Assembly (NCBI GenBank): GCA_029785685.1
Contig: JAFLZE010000035.1
Coordinates: 1 to 9,887 of the forward strand
Direction of reading: 5' to 3'
Length of the DNA stretch: 9,887 nt
Origin: Nitrososphaerota archaeon
Lineage (GTDB): Archaea > Thermoproteota > Nitrososphaeria > Nitrososphaerales > UBA183
In this document: positions 1-7,080 of the stretch, piece by piece
How the letters are laid out: every line of letters begins with the position of its first letter
How positions within the stretch are numbered: the first letter of the stretch is position 1
The notes under the pieces: generated by a model
What the model was told of the DNA's origin: nothing
Seen by the model: the letters and a program-made list of their open reading frames with translations, nothing else
Databases searched by the model: none
Position numbers and translations under genes: made by a program

Positions 1-607
1 CGACAGCCCTCGAGATTTTCCTTGTCACGAACGTCTCCCCTCTTCGTGGGCTCTCGTGGTTGAAGAGGATGCCGTTGGCTATCCACATCCCATAAGCATC
101 TCTGTAGTTCACGCAGAGGTGATACGCGGCAACTTTGGCCACAGCGTACGGGCTACGGGGGGAGAAGGGGGTGGACTCGTTCTGCGGCGGCGGGGAAGAC
201 CCGAACATCTCGCTGCTGCTCGCCTGATATATCTTCGAGCCGAGACCCAGTGCCCTGACAGCCTCCAGGAGCCTTAGGGTGCCAGTCGCGTCGGTGTCGA
301 AGGTGTAGGTTGGGATTTCGAAGCTGACCTTGACGTGCGTCTGCGCGCCAAGGTTGTAAATCTCGTCAGGCTTGGTTTCGTGGAGGATCTGGATGAGAGA
401 AGACTGGTCGGTGAGGTCCGCCCTCCACATGTCGAACTTCGCCTTCGGATCGGCGATGAGTCCGTCTATCCTCGCGGTGTTGAAGGAGCTGGACCTCCTC
501 TGAAGCCCCCAGACGCGGTATCCCTTGGAAAGGAGGAATTCGGCGAGGTAAGAGCCATCTTGCCCCGTGACACCGGTGATTAGCGCTACCCTCTCTTTGT
601 CAGCCAA
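1..607 (-). CDS. gmd: GDP-mannose 4,6-dehydratase, 3' end cut off by window edge
   Basis: Converts GDP-D-mannose to GDP-4-keto-6-deoxy-D-mannose, the precursor of GDP-perosamine, GDP-fucose and GDP-rhamnose; cytosolic. 202 codons are present, of about 340 usual for the family. The N-terminus shows the extended-SDR NAD(P) site [16 protein letters not shown] (residues 11-26), then [14 protein letters not shown] (35-48), the Gmd-type [15 protein letters not shown] (85-99), the active-site segment QASSSEMFG (128-136), the YxxxK pair in SPYAVAK (Y154, K158) and [18 protein letters not shown] (181-198). These are hallmark Gmd motifs, so identity is near certain. The start is TTG at 607: an in-frame TAG lies eight codons upstream and no ATG or GTG intervenes. 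It lies 54 bases after the aminotransferase on the same strand with no evident promoter between them, so the two are probably co-transcribed. The aminotransferase would use its product. Confidence 0.95.
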   Translation of the reverse strand, partial: MADKERVALITGVTGQDGSYLAEFLLSKGYRVWGLQRRSSSFNTARIDGLIADPKAKFDMWRADLTDQSSLIQILHETKPDEIYNLGAQTHVKVSFEIPTYTFDTDATGTLRLLEAVRALGLGSKIYQASSSEMFGSSPPPQNESTPFSPRSPYAVAKVAAYHLCVNYRDAYGMWIANGILFNHESPRRGETFVTRKISRAV

Positions 608-661
608 AGCCCTTTGTTCGCCCCCGGTCTACCATCCGCCGCGAAGGCGGGCGCGTTCCCA

Positions 662-1804
662 TCATCGTGATCTCTTGGCGTAAGCCACTATCCGCCCGCA
701 CACGTACTCTACCTCCTCTTCGGTCAGGTCGTTCCCCGACGGGAGGTTCATCCCTTTCATAGAGATGACGTCTGCTACGGGAAAGGCGCCGGGGACCCCG
801 AGGTTGGCATAGATCGGCTGTGCGTGAACTGGGTAGAAGAATGTCCTCGTCTCAACCCCGTCCCTCTCCAGCCTGTCCATCAGCCCCTGCCTAGAGATCC
901 CGAAAGAGTCCTCGACCAGGATTGAGTACATCCAGTAGATGTTCTTGGCCCAGGGGGCCTCAGGAGGGAGCGTCACCTTCCCTCCGAGCTCCTTCAGGAT
1001 GGAGTTGTAGAGGGAAGCGTTCCGGCGGCGGAGCGCGACGAACTCGTCGATGTGCTCCAGCTGTCCCAGGCCCAACGCTGCCTGGAGCCCTGAAAGGCGG
1101 TAACCGAACCCGAGGGCCTCGTGGTAGAAGTGCTTCCCCTCCCTTCCAAAAGCGTGGGCGCGGAGCCACTTCGCCTTCTCCGCGTACTCCTCGCTGTTAG
1201 TGACGAGCATCCCACCCTCCCCCGTCGTGATGATCTTGTTCGCATAGAAGCTGAAGCAACCTATGTCAGACAACCCCCCTGTCCGCCGCCCCCTGTACTC
1301 CGCGCCATGGGCCTCGGCCGCGTCCTCGACCACGAAGATGCCCCTCTCTTCAGCCAGTTCCATGATGGGGCCCATGTCGGCCGGATGGCCGTAGGTGTGC
1401 ACAGGCATTATCGCCTTGGTCTTTGGGGTTACCGCGTCACGGACCCTGCTGACATCTATGTTCCAGGTCCTCTCTTCAGCGTCCACCAGGACAGGCTTCG
1501 CCCCGGTGTAGCTGACCGCGTTGGGGGTCGCTATCATGGTGAACGTGGGGATGACGACCTCGTCCCCTCTGCCGATGCCTAGCGTGGCGAGTGCCAGCTG
1601 CAGGGCTGTGGTCCCGCTGTTGCAGGCGACCCCGTATTTGGCACCGCAATAAGCTGCGAAAGCAGCCTCGAACCTCTCGACGTATGGGCTGATGCCGCTC
1701 ACCCATCCGTCCTTCAGGCACTGGTTGACGACCTTGTACTCGCTCTCCCCCAGCTTGGGCCTGCAGACCGGAATCTTGTAGCCTCCTTGGGGGATGTGAG
1801 ACAC
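662..1804 (-). CDS. per: PLP-dependent sugar aminotransferase, likely GDP-perosamine synthase
   Basis: DegT/DnrJ/EryC1/StrS-family aminotransferase, 380 residues, full family length. Predicted to transfer an amino group from glutamate to C4 of GDP-4-keto-6-deoxymannose, giving GDP-perosamine. Seen: CNSGTTALQLAL (61-72, PLP phosphate binding), VIPTFTMIATPNAV (84-97), VEDAAEAHGAEY (159-170, with D161 to pair with the pyridine nitrogen), and FSFYANKIITTGEGGM (184-199), where K190 is the expected Schiff-base lysine. EDAAEAHGA and NKIITTGEGG are typical of perosamine synthases. The adjacent gmd supplies the substrate, which strengthens the assignment; a different 4-keto sugar is possible. The start is GTG at 1804. 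It adds about ten residues before the usual family N-terminus, IPVCRPKLGE, but a TATA-like element 28 bases upstream fits a leaderless transcript from here. The AAGGAGG inside codons 6-8 is noted under findings. Confidence 0.9.
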   Translation of the reverse strand: MSHIPQGGYKIPVCRPKLGESEYKVVNQCLKDGWVSGISPYVERFEAAFAAYCGAKYGVACNSGTTALQLALATLGIGRGDEVVIPTFTMIATPNAVSYTGAKPVLVDAEERTWNIDVSRVRDAVTPKTKAIMPVHTYGHPADMGPIMELAEERGIFVVEDAAEAHGAEYRGRRTGGLSDIGCFSFYANKIITTGEGGMLVTNSEEYAEKAKWLRAHAFGREGKHFYHEALGFGYRLSGLQAALGLGQLEHIDEFVALRRRNASLYNSILKELGGKVTLPPEAPWAKNIYWMYSILVEDSFGISRQGLMDRLERDGVETRTFFYPVHAQPIYANLGVPGAFPVADVISMKGMNLPSGNDLTEEEVEYVCGRIVAYAKRSR

Positions 1805-1828
1805 ACCAATGCTGCCCCTCTCATGCCG

Positions 1829-1835
1829 TCATAAG
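1829..1835 (-). promoter_or_regulatory. TATA-box-like element of the aminotransferase-gmd operon
   Basis: The minus strand reads CTTATGA, centred 28 bases before the GTG start at 1804. The same heptamer sits 29 bases before the ATG at 9524. In archaea a TATA box about 26-28 bases before the first base of the ORF indicates leaderless transcription. The match and spacing are seen directly; the promoter role is inference. Confidence 0.5.
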
Positions 1836-1971
1836 GGTTTCAATCGAGGGCCGAGGGCAGGCATCCCCAGCGGATGGGTCGCGCTAATATGGGTAAGAGT
1901 TACGCGATTGGGCTCTATGTCTAGGGTGCTTCTCGCAGCTCGGCATACCTGTTGTCTTCCGCAGCCTTCCC

Positions 1972-2247
1972 ATGAACCCGTCGAGATGCGACGGTCTTAC
2001 AGATGAAGGGCGAGGGCTCGAGGAGCACCACAGGAGAGTCAAGCAACGCTGCGGTGTGGAGAGGGCGCACGTCAGGAGCGCCGACGAGATCACGAACCAT
2101 GTCCTCATATCCCTCAGGGCGTTCATCCGCCTACAGGCCTACAGGCTGAGAGCGACGACGAATGGGTATGAAACGAAGAGATCAACAATCAGAGAAGCAA
2201 AACGCGCGTACTTAGCACACCCACTCCATCCCTTTCGTTCGACTTAA
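1972..2247 (+). pseudogene. Remnant of a DDE transposase, C-terminal part only
   Basis: The translation contains EEHHRRVKQRCGVERAHVRS, then ITNHVLISLRAFIRLQAYRL and KRSTIREAKRAYLAHP. This order resembles the C-terminal end of IS4/IS5-superfamily DDE transposases: the E..HR..KQ..GVER helix that carries the catalytic glutamate, the 'RNH..LALRAFLRLE' helix, and the 'YEAKR.I.REAVR.YLA.P' tail. The last 60 or so residues look intact, while the region before EEHHRR is unrecognisable and the frame is closed by stops at 1885 and 1894. The RNase H core with the first two aspartates is missing, so it cannot be active. No terminal inverted repeats or target-site duplications were visible. It has no clear start or ribosome site. 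The family assignment is from remembered motifs, not a search. It fills most of the divergent spacer and suggests past insertion at the edge of the glycan cluster. Confidence 0.6.
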
Positions 2248-2256
2248 CTCCTAAGG

Positions 2257-2273
2257 TTTATTGACGCTTACTC
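2257..2273 (+). promoter_or_regulatory. Probable promoter region of the glycosyltransferase operon
   Basis: Two TATA-like candidates overlap here. TTTATT at 2257-2262, preceded by AAGG as a possible BRE, is about 38 bases from the ATG at 2298 and would give a short leader. CTTACTC at 2267-2273 is a weaker relative of the CTTATGA seen at two other starts but is centred 28 bases from the ATG, the leaderless spacing. No Shine-Dalgarno motif precedes this ATG, which fits either reading. The sequence does not decide between them. Confidence 0.35.
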
Positions 2274-2297
2274 AGCAGGCCCTCATTAAGAAGCCAG

Positions 2298-3506
2298 ATG
2301 GAGAGAGGCGAGGCAACGCGACCCCTTCGAATCCTATTCATACAGGAATCAAGTTGGACACGTAGCCTTCCACTGACGTCGCACCATCTAGCAGAGTTAC
2401 TATCGTGCAATGGCCATCATGTCACTATTCTTGATAGAGACATGATGCCTCCATCTTTCCTGAAGCCCGTTGCCGTGGTGGCTAACTACTCGAGATTGTA
2501 TCAGGGTGCGAGGACAAAACTGATAACGTCAGCCAGCATAGGTCTGCCATTACTTTCAACATTCAGTGGAGCTATTTCGCAGGTAGCACTCCTTACACGC
2601 GCAATTCAATCTGCTGACATTGCCATACTCGACTCGGTGATTACCAGCGGCCCACTCGTGGTGAGAATTTGCGAAGCCGCAAGAGTTCCCGTGGTGTTCC
2701 AGATGTTTGATAGGCTCTCACACTTGACAAGATTCAGGTTCGCCAGCCAACTGATTCGCACTTTTGAAAGCGATGTGTACAAGAGTGCAAGCAAGATTGT
2801 GGCAGTAGATGGGCCCCTTGTAGAGTACGCTGTCTCGCTGGGAGCGCGACGAGAGAACTGTACTTGTCTCCCCGTCCTCGTTGACCGGGAACGATTCTCG
2901 AGGGCAAGGCTCGAGCGAGAAGACCTTCGCAAGCAGTGGCACGTTGAGGCAGACAAGGTCATCTTGTTCACCGGAAGACTCTTCTCATTCGCTGGGCTCG
3001 ATTTGATAGTACAGTCATTCCCAGATGTCCTCAAGAGCGTGCCCCGGGCAAAATTGATAATAGCAGGGGACGGGCCACTCTATCCCAAACTCCGTTCTAT
3101 GATTCATGAGTTTGGGCTAAAAGACCGCGTTTCGCTCCTGGGGCGTGTTCCATACGACCTGATTCCCATTTTGAATGCCATAGCAGACGTATGCATCAAT
3201 CCGTTCCGTAGCGATGCAGTGAGCGACCTGGCATTTCCGTCGAAGATTGGCGAATACATGGCAGGTGGAAACCCGGTTATTGCTTCAGATTTGGTCGGGA
3301 CCACCAGAGTCCTAGAGTCAGCCAAGGGGGTCATTCTCGATAGGCCTGAAAGACTCTCTGAGCACATAGTACGCCTTCTCGCAGACAAAGACCTGAGGGA
3401 ACGCATGGGGCGTGATGCAGCACGAAGTGCGGCGGAACTTTTCGGCGTCGATGTCATCCTTCCGAGGTTTGAAGAGATTCTCCGGAGCGTAGCATACAAT
3501 GTATGA
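2298..3506 (+). CDS. Family 4 glycosyltransferase (GT-B fold)
   Basis: 402-residue retaining glycosyltransferase, expected at the cytoplasmic face, adding a sugar from a nucleotide donor to a lipid-linked glycan. The N-terminal half starts with RILFIQESSWTRSLPLTSHHLAELLSCNGHHV (11-42), a pattern I associate with archaeal GT4 enzymes. The C-terminal half has VILFTGRLFSFAGLDLIVQSF (221-241), LIIAGDGPLYPKL (253-265), RVSLLGRVPYDLIPILNAIADVCINPF (277-303) and FPSKIGEYMAGGNPVIAS (313-330), the donor-binding segment. The last glutamate of the usual EX7E pair is E319, but the first falls on a non-acidic residue, as in other 'FPSK..EYMA' members. Donor and acceptor cannot be read from the sequence. 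It is first in a rightward run and its end overlaps the next gene by 8 bases. ATG at 2298 is the only sensible start. Confidence 0.88.
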   Translation: MERGEATRPLRILFIQESSWTRSLPLTSHHLAELLSCNGHHVTILDRDMMPPSFLKPVAVVANYSRLYQGARTKLITSASIGLPLLSTFSGAISQVALLTRAIQSADIAILDSVITSGPLVVRICEAARVPVVFQMFDRLSHLTRFRFASQLIRTFESDVYKSASKIVAVDGPLVEYAVSLGARRENCTCLPVLVDRERFSRARLEREDLRKQWHVEADKVILFTGRLFSFAGLDLIVQSFPDVLKSVPRAKLIIAGDGPLYPKLRSMIHEFGLKDRVSLLGRVPYDLIPILNAIADVCINPFRSDAVSDLAFPSKIGEYMAGGNPVIASDLVGTTRVLESAKGVILDRPERLSEHIVRLLADKDLRERMGRDAARSAAELFGVDVILPRFEEILRSVAYNV

Positions 3507-5514
3507 TATCGCTGGTGTAATGCTCTCGTTCGCGCTGAGTTCTCTTCTGCTGGCGTCTGGCTTGGCGCTCTCGAAGATGTTCCTCAAGCAGGAGTCGTCC
3601 TGGTTCTTCCATTTGACCTCAGCATGCGTGTTGGCTTCGGCTGCTCTCTTCTTCCCTTCGATGATTATCGGACTGACCGGTATTCCGCACATCCTCGATT
3701 ATTGGTACGTAGCGGAGGTTGGGATATTGGCGACAATCACTGCGGTTGGGGCCTACCGAACTGCCACCAGACATGCATGGACGGGAGGCTCAACCTTTAC
3801 CCTCGTGTTGGTAATCGTGGCGGTGCTGTTGGGTGCACCACTGCTGATCTTGGCGGTACAAAATGGAGGAGTGAGTTGGGACTCTCTCTATTGGTACGTG
3901 TACTATGCCAAGGTCTTTGTCACCAAAGGATACATCCCTAGCTTGGACCCACAAAGGATTGGCAGTTTCGTGGCCGGCCCCCCCTTTTCGTCAATTCTCT
4001 ACTCGTTCGGGATGTCGTTCGGCACAGTCCCTGACTCGGACTTCGTAATTTTTCCCCTTCTCTACGCTCTAGGAGCTGCAGCAGGAGTCGGGTACCTGAC
4101 AGAGAAGCTCATGGGATCGGAGGGCTACGGACTGCTTGCGTTCTCTGCCTCTCTTTCGCTTCCCGCTCTAACCTATTACTTTTTGTTCCATCCTATGTAC
4201 GCTGATTTGTTTAGTTGCTTCTTTTACATCGCTAGTATCCTCTACTTGGTGGCATTTCTGAAGGAGGGGCGTACTGGTATGTCTTCGGCCCTCGCAGGAA
4301 TGTTTTGGATTTCCCTTTCACTCATGCTGATGTCTGACTACATTGGGTTCTATTTCATTCCCTCATATTTCTTGATAGTGGCATACTACGCAAAGAGGGT
4401 ATCCATCAGCGCTTTCTATTTTCTCTTCTGGGCCGCGGCGATTTCTGCTGCCACAGCCTCTCAAAGTTATCAGGCCATATTAATCCCGTGGTACGAGCCC
4501 TTCGCAGACTTTCTAGTCCTGAGCGGCTTGACCGCGCTGATTCTTGTAAGAATCAATCACCAGGCAGGGCTTGAGTTGACAGCCATATCCAAAAATCTCT
4601 TCGGGCGCAGCACGGCCATACTAGTTCTTCCTTTCATTTGGTTCCTCAGAACGGCTGAGGTTGCTGGAAACCCGTTTTATCCATACTCGGTCGTATCACT
4701 CTCGGGCATCTGGACCGCGCACCCTGTTGCTCTTGCCTCCGGTGCCGTTCTGCTGATAGGATGCCTAGTAGGCGCCAGATACTTACTGCGTTATTCTGCA
4801 AAGCGAAGGGGAGCGAAAGGGAGCATGTTTGACAGAAGCTCAATCGCCGCAGTCGACACCTTAGCTCTCGCAATGATACTCATTGGCTTGTTCCTGGAAG
4901 CTCTGATGTTGGTGTTGGCGTGGTTTGAGCCAGGGTCCATTCCAATTCCCACCTTCGACGTTCTACCTGTTTTTCCATCTTCGGTTTTCATATACCTACT
5001 CGCCAGCCCTTTTGCAGGCCCGTATCTTGCCGCCCCCAGATTGCTGGGGTTCGTCTCGGCGATGAGGTCCAAATGGGGCTCGGAAACCTTACTCCTCTTA
5101 ATACTGATAGCTGCCGCCCAGCCGTGGTCGTTTCTAGCGGAACAGTCGATTAGATATGCCTTGATTTCCATGATGCTGTCTGTCCCGCTGGCGATACTCG
5201 GGATAAAGGCAGTTGTATCAAAAGCAGGGGTACGTCCCACGTTGACACTCTTCTTGAGTGTAGTGTTGCTGACGGCGGCCGCAGCAGCACTTACTCTCGG
5301 CCCAATCGCTCTTTCCTCTGCTGAAGTGGGATTCGGCCCGATTACTCTGCTCCTGAACAGACTTGAAAGCCTCACCGTGGTCGGTTCCACCGTCGCCCAT
5401 CTGGGGCACGGTATCTCACTGGCTTTCGTACTCGTCCCTCTTACAATGATGATTGCCGTTGCCTATTTCGTCGGCTTGGTCCTACTTGTTCGTCTTTCTA
5501 GGAGCCTCGCATGA
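3499..5514 (+). CDS. Large polytopic membrane protein, likely GT-C-type glycosyltransferase
   Basis: 671 residues, strongly hydrophobic throughout, with about a dozen or more membrane segments (for example 6-28, 36-60 and 99-121). After the third comes an external-loop candidate, GGVSWDSLYWYVYYAKVF (123-140), followed by TKGYIPSLDP. A conserved acidic residue in the first extracytoplasmic loop near a 'WD..Y....A....G.IP' pattern is typical of GT-C enzymes (PMT/GT39 and ArnT-like), which use polyprenyl-phosphate sugars outside the membrane. D128 is the candidate catalytic residue. It lacks a soluble C-terminal domain; one appears to be encoded by the next gene, whose ATG overlaps this stop by 4 bases. 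The start ATG at 3499 lies inside the last codons of the GT4 gene. Flippase or polymerase roles cannot be excluded, but I see no Wzx or Wzy signature. The specific donor is unknown. Confidence 0.65.
   Translation: MYDIAGVMLSFALSSLLLASGLALSKMFLKQESSWFFHLTSACVLASAALFFPSMIIGLTGIPHILDYWYVAEVGILATITAVGAYRTATRHAWTGGSTFTLVLVIVAVLLGAPLLILAVQNGGVSWDSLYWYVYYAKVFVTKGYIPSLDPQRIGSFVAGPPFSSILYSFGMSFGTVPDSDFVIFPLLYALGAAAGVGYLTEKLMGSEGYGLLAFSASLSLPALTYYFLFHPMYADLFSCFFYIASILYLVAFLKEGRTGMSSALAGMFWISLSLMLMSDYIGFYFIPSYFLIVAYYAKRVSISAFYFLFWAAAISAATASQSYQAILIPWYEPFADFLVLSGLTALILVRINHQAGLELTAISKNLFGRSTAILVLPFIWFLRTAEVAGNPFYPYSVVSLSGIWTAHPVALASGAVLLIGCLVGARYLLRYSAKRRGAKGSMFDRSSIAAVDTLALAMILIGLFLEALMLVLAWFEPGSIPIPTFDVLPVFPSSVFIYLLASPFAGPYLAAPRLLGFVSAMRSKWGSETLLLLILIAAAQPWSFLAEQSIRYALISMMLSVPLAILGIKAVVSKAGVRPTLTLFLSVVLLTAAAAALTLGPIALSSAEVGFGPITLLLNRLESLTVVGSTVAHLGHGISLAFVLVPLTMMIAVAYFVGLVLLVRLSRSLA
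5500..5504 (+). promoter_or_regulatory. Shine-Dalgarno site of the small membrane-anchored gene
   Basis: AGGAG lies six bases before the ATG at 5511, within the last codons of the GT-C-like gene. With the ATGA overlap of stop and start it supports coupled translation of the two proteins, and it fixes the start of the small gene. Confidence 0.6.
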
Positions 5515-5999
5515 AGAGTAATAAGGTGATGATAGCTCTTCTGGACGCGGTCTTCCTCTTCTTCCTCCTCTCTGCACTAGTGCTGCCTGTGGTAGTGTCG
5601 CCGGTGACCTATCAGACTAAGGTAGCAGAATTTAATTCTGGTTATCTCCAAGTTGTATCATTCGTCTCAGAAATGGGGCCCCCGAACGCGGTAGTGTTTA
5701 CTCCTGTGCAGACTGGTGGCGAATACTTCTCCAGTCTCAGGTTCATCATCATGTCGGATCCGGGGTTCATTAGCTCTTTCGGGAAGTTCTACTCCGCCAG
5801 AAACCAATCCGCAGTGTCAAGGTTCTATACCCATGAGGGTATAGATTACGTGATTGTGCCAGCCCCCAGCAATCCTCTCTATGCGGAATACCTCTACTAC
5901 AACTCGTCTTCTCTTCTGCTTAGCGCGATTGGGACAAGCCTTTGCCCCACATCGTACAACTTCACATTTTACACCGTGTACAGGTGCGTCCAGGGCTGA
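5511..5999 (+). CDS. Small membrane-anchored protein, probable detached C-terminal domain of the GT-C enzyme
   Basis: 162 residues. A hydrophobic segment at about 7-30 (MIALLDAVFLFFLLSALVLP) acts as a signal anchor, and the remainder is a soluble domain predicted outside the cell. The soluble part contains FNSGYLQVVSFVSEMGPPNAVVFT (41-64) and THEGIDYVIVP (107-117). This resembles the 'hpsf.ev..fi.en.p..avv.t ... gvdYvlvp' tail often found after the last membrane helix of archaeal and bacterial GT-C enzymes, which fits its position directly after a GT-C-like protein without such a domain. The C-terminus has two cysteines (145 and 159) that could form a disulfide, and three N-glycosylation sequons (N98, N131, N150). 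It overlaps the previous gene by 4 bases with a good ribosome site. The function as a partner subunit is inferred from context and remembered similarity. Confidence 0.6.
   Translation: MKSNKVMIALLDAVFLFFLLSALVLPVVVSPVTYQTKVAEFNSGYLQVVSFVSEMGPPNAVVFTPVQTGGEYFSSLRFIIMSDPGFISSFGKFYSARNQSAVSRFYTHEGIDYVIVPAPSNPLYAEYLYYNSSSLLLSAIGTSLCPTSYNFTFYTVYRCVQG
5824..5845. repeat. Perfect 9-bp inverted repeat with 4-base loop
   Basis: TCTATACCC, loop ATGA, then GGGTATAGA: nine perfect pairs inside the small membrane-anchored gene, over codons for RFYTHEGID. It could form a stable hairpin in mRNA or be a binding site on DNA. There is no T-run after it, so it is not an obvious terminator. Its role is unknown. 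Confidence 0.7.
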
Positions 6000-6027
6000 C
6001 CGCATTGGTTGCAGTCCTCTCAGCATT

Positions 6028-6034
6028 GGGGGAG
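6028..6034 (+). promoter_or_regulatory. Shine-Dalgarno site deciding the start of the GT2 gene
   Basis: GGGGGAG lies five bases before the ATG at 6040. The frame is open further upstream, to 5854 and beyond, but that part overlaps the previous gene and reads as low-complexity non-homologous sequence. This site places the true start at 6040. Confidence 0.6.
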
Positions 6035-6039
6035 ATGCA

Positions 6040-7059
6040 ATGGTCGCAGGCTCGCGTCTCCCTATGGCCCCCAAGAATCAGAAATTGACACACCAAGGTC
6101 CAGAAACCCGATTTGAAAAAGTGCAAGTCGTAGTCCCTGTATACAACGATGAAGATACCATCGGGGATTGCCTAAGGGCCCTCTTGGTCCAAGATGGGTT
6201 TTCGCCCGAAATTATCGTCGTCGATGCCGGAAGCCAGGATACCTCATCACAGGTCGTTCAGAAGATTATAGGGGAAGGAACGGGACGTGTCAGAATGCTC
6301 TCCTCAAAACAAAGGCTGAACTCGTCAGAGGCAAGGAACCTTGGGTTGGCGGAGGTTGACGGGAATTATGTCTGTTTTGTGGACTCCGATGTCCTCGTTC
6401 CACGTAACTGGCTGGTAAGCATACTTCCATATGTTAGGGATGGGAAGAGCCTTGCCTCTGCCGAAGTAGTTGGGGGATACACCTCGAGTATTGGCCGTAA
6501 ATTTGGACTCGTTGCCAAACCACACTTGGTTCCATGGTCAATAACGAGTGCAAACCTCGCATGCACAACCACGGTCATCAGAGACTTGGGAGGGTTCGAC
6601 GAAAGCATTGAGCGCGCGGAGGATTTCGAACTCTCAATCAGAGCGAGAGAGAAGGGGATGAGGCTACACAACGTGCAATCTGTCGTATGTGACCACCGAG
6701 ATGCAGCCATTGACGAAACCAGGCACAAGATATTCAGCAGCGGCCGATCCAGGTTGGACTTATTCCTGAGACACCCGCTGAATCTGGAACTCAACAAGGA
6801 AGTTCTCGCATCTATATTATTTCCGTTTGTCTTACTTGTTGTCGTCGGAGTCGGCTACTTCACAGGGTACCTCCCTTTGTGTCTCATAGGTGTACTTGCC
6901 GCGATTATTCTGTGGGCAACACATCTTGGGAGAAGCAGATTCAGGTTGAAACGGGGATTCGATACTGTCGGGGTAATCGGCTATTATCTTTGGCTGCAGC
7001 TTCTGTTCGCAGGGGGGTGTTGGTACCAGGTCTTCTACCGCATTAGTCGTACAATGTGA
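6040..7059 (+). CDS. Family 2 glycosyltransferase with C-terminal membrane segments
   Basis: 339-residue inverting GT-A glycosyltransferase. The fold begins with VQVVVPVYNDEDTIGDCLRALL (28-49), followed by EIIVVDAGSQDTS (57-69), in which D62 binds the nucleotide. Next come the SEARNLGLAEVDGNYVCFVDSD segment with the metal-binding DSD at 115-117, GGFDESIERAEDFELSIRAREKG (184-206) with the catalytic-base candidate E194/D195, and VVCDHRDAAIDE (215-226). The tail holds two clear hydrophobic segments (about 257-275 and 278-294) and a third near 309-326, anchoring it with the active site in the cytoplasm. Donor and acceptor are unknown. It follows the small membrane-anchored gene by 40 bases and has its own ribosome site, so it is probably in the same operon. 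ATG at 6064 is a possible later start, before residues of the catalytic fold. Confidence 0.88.
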   Translation: MVAGSRLPMAPKNQKLTHQGPETRFEKVQVVVPVYNDEDTIGDCLRALLVQDGFSPEIIVVDAGSQDTSSQVVQKIIGEGTGRVRMLSSKQRLNSSEARNLGLAEVDGNYVCFVDSDVLVPRNWLVSILPYVRDGKSLASAEVVGGYTSSIGRKFGLVAKPHLVPWSITSANLACTTTVIRDLGGFDESIERAEDFELSIRAREKGMRLHNVQSVVCDHRDAAIDETRHKIFSSGRSRLDLFLRHPLNLELNKEVLASILFPFVLLVVVGVGYFTGYLPLCLIGVLAAIILWATHLGRSRFRLKRGFDTVGVIGYYLWLQLLFAGGCWYQVFYRISRTM

Positions 7060-7080
7060 CTGACACATCTCTGCCCCTTC

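Noticed and set aside
56..583. Two plus-strand open frames opposite gmd.
   Set aside because: The minus strand reads an unbroken Gmd across the whole stretch; the plus frames are low-complexity shadows.
636..650. Short hairpin CCGCC-loop-GGCGG between the aminotransferase and gmd, considered as a terminator.
   Set aside because: The stem is only five pairs, no T-run follows on the minus strand, and it lies between two genes of one pathway. Archaeal terminators do not depend on hairpins.
1121..1582. 153-residue plus-strand open frame.
   Set aside because: It lies wholly antisense to the well-supported aminotransferase and its translation has no recognisable motif; open because of high GC.
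1809..2006. 65-residue plus-strand open frame in the divergent spacer.
   Set aside because: No recognisable motif or ribosome site, and it overlaps the aminotransferase promoter and the transposase remnant in another frame.
4791..5390. 199-residue minus-strand open frame.
   Set aside because: It is antisense to the GT-C-like membrane protein, has no domain-like features, and reflects the codon pattern of the hydrophobic gene.
5854..6039. N-terminal extension of the GT2 frame by 62 residues.
   Set aside because: It overlaps the small membrane-anchored gene almost entirely and reads as random sequence; the GGGGGAG site fixes the start at 6040.
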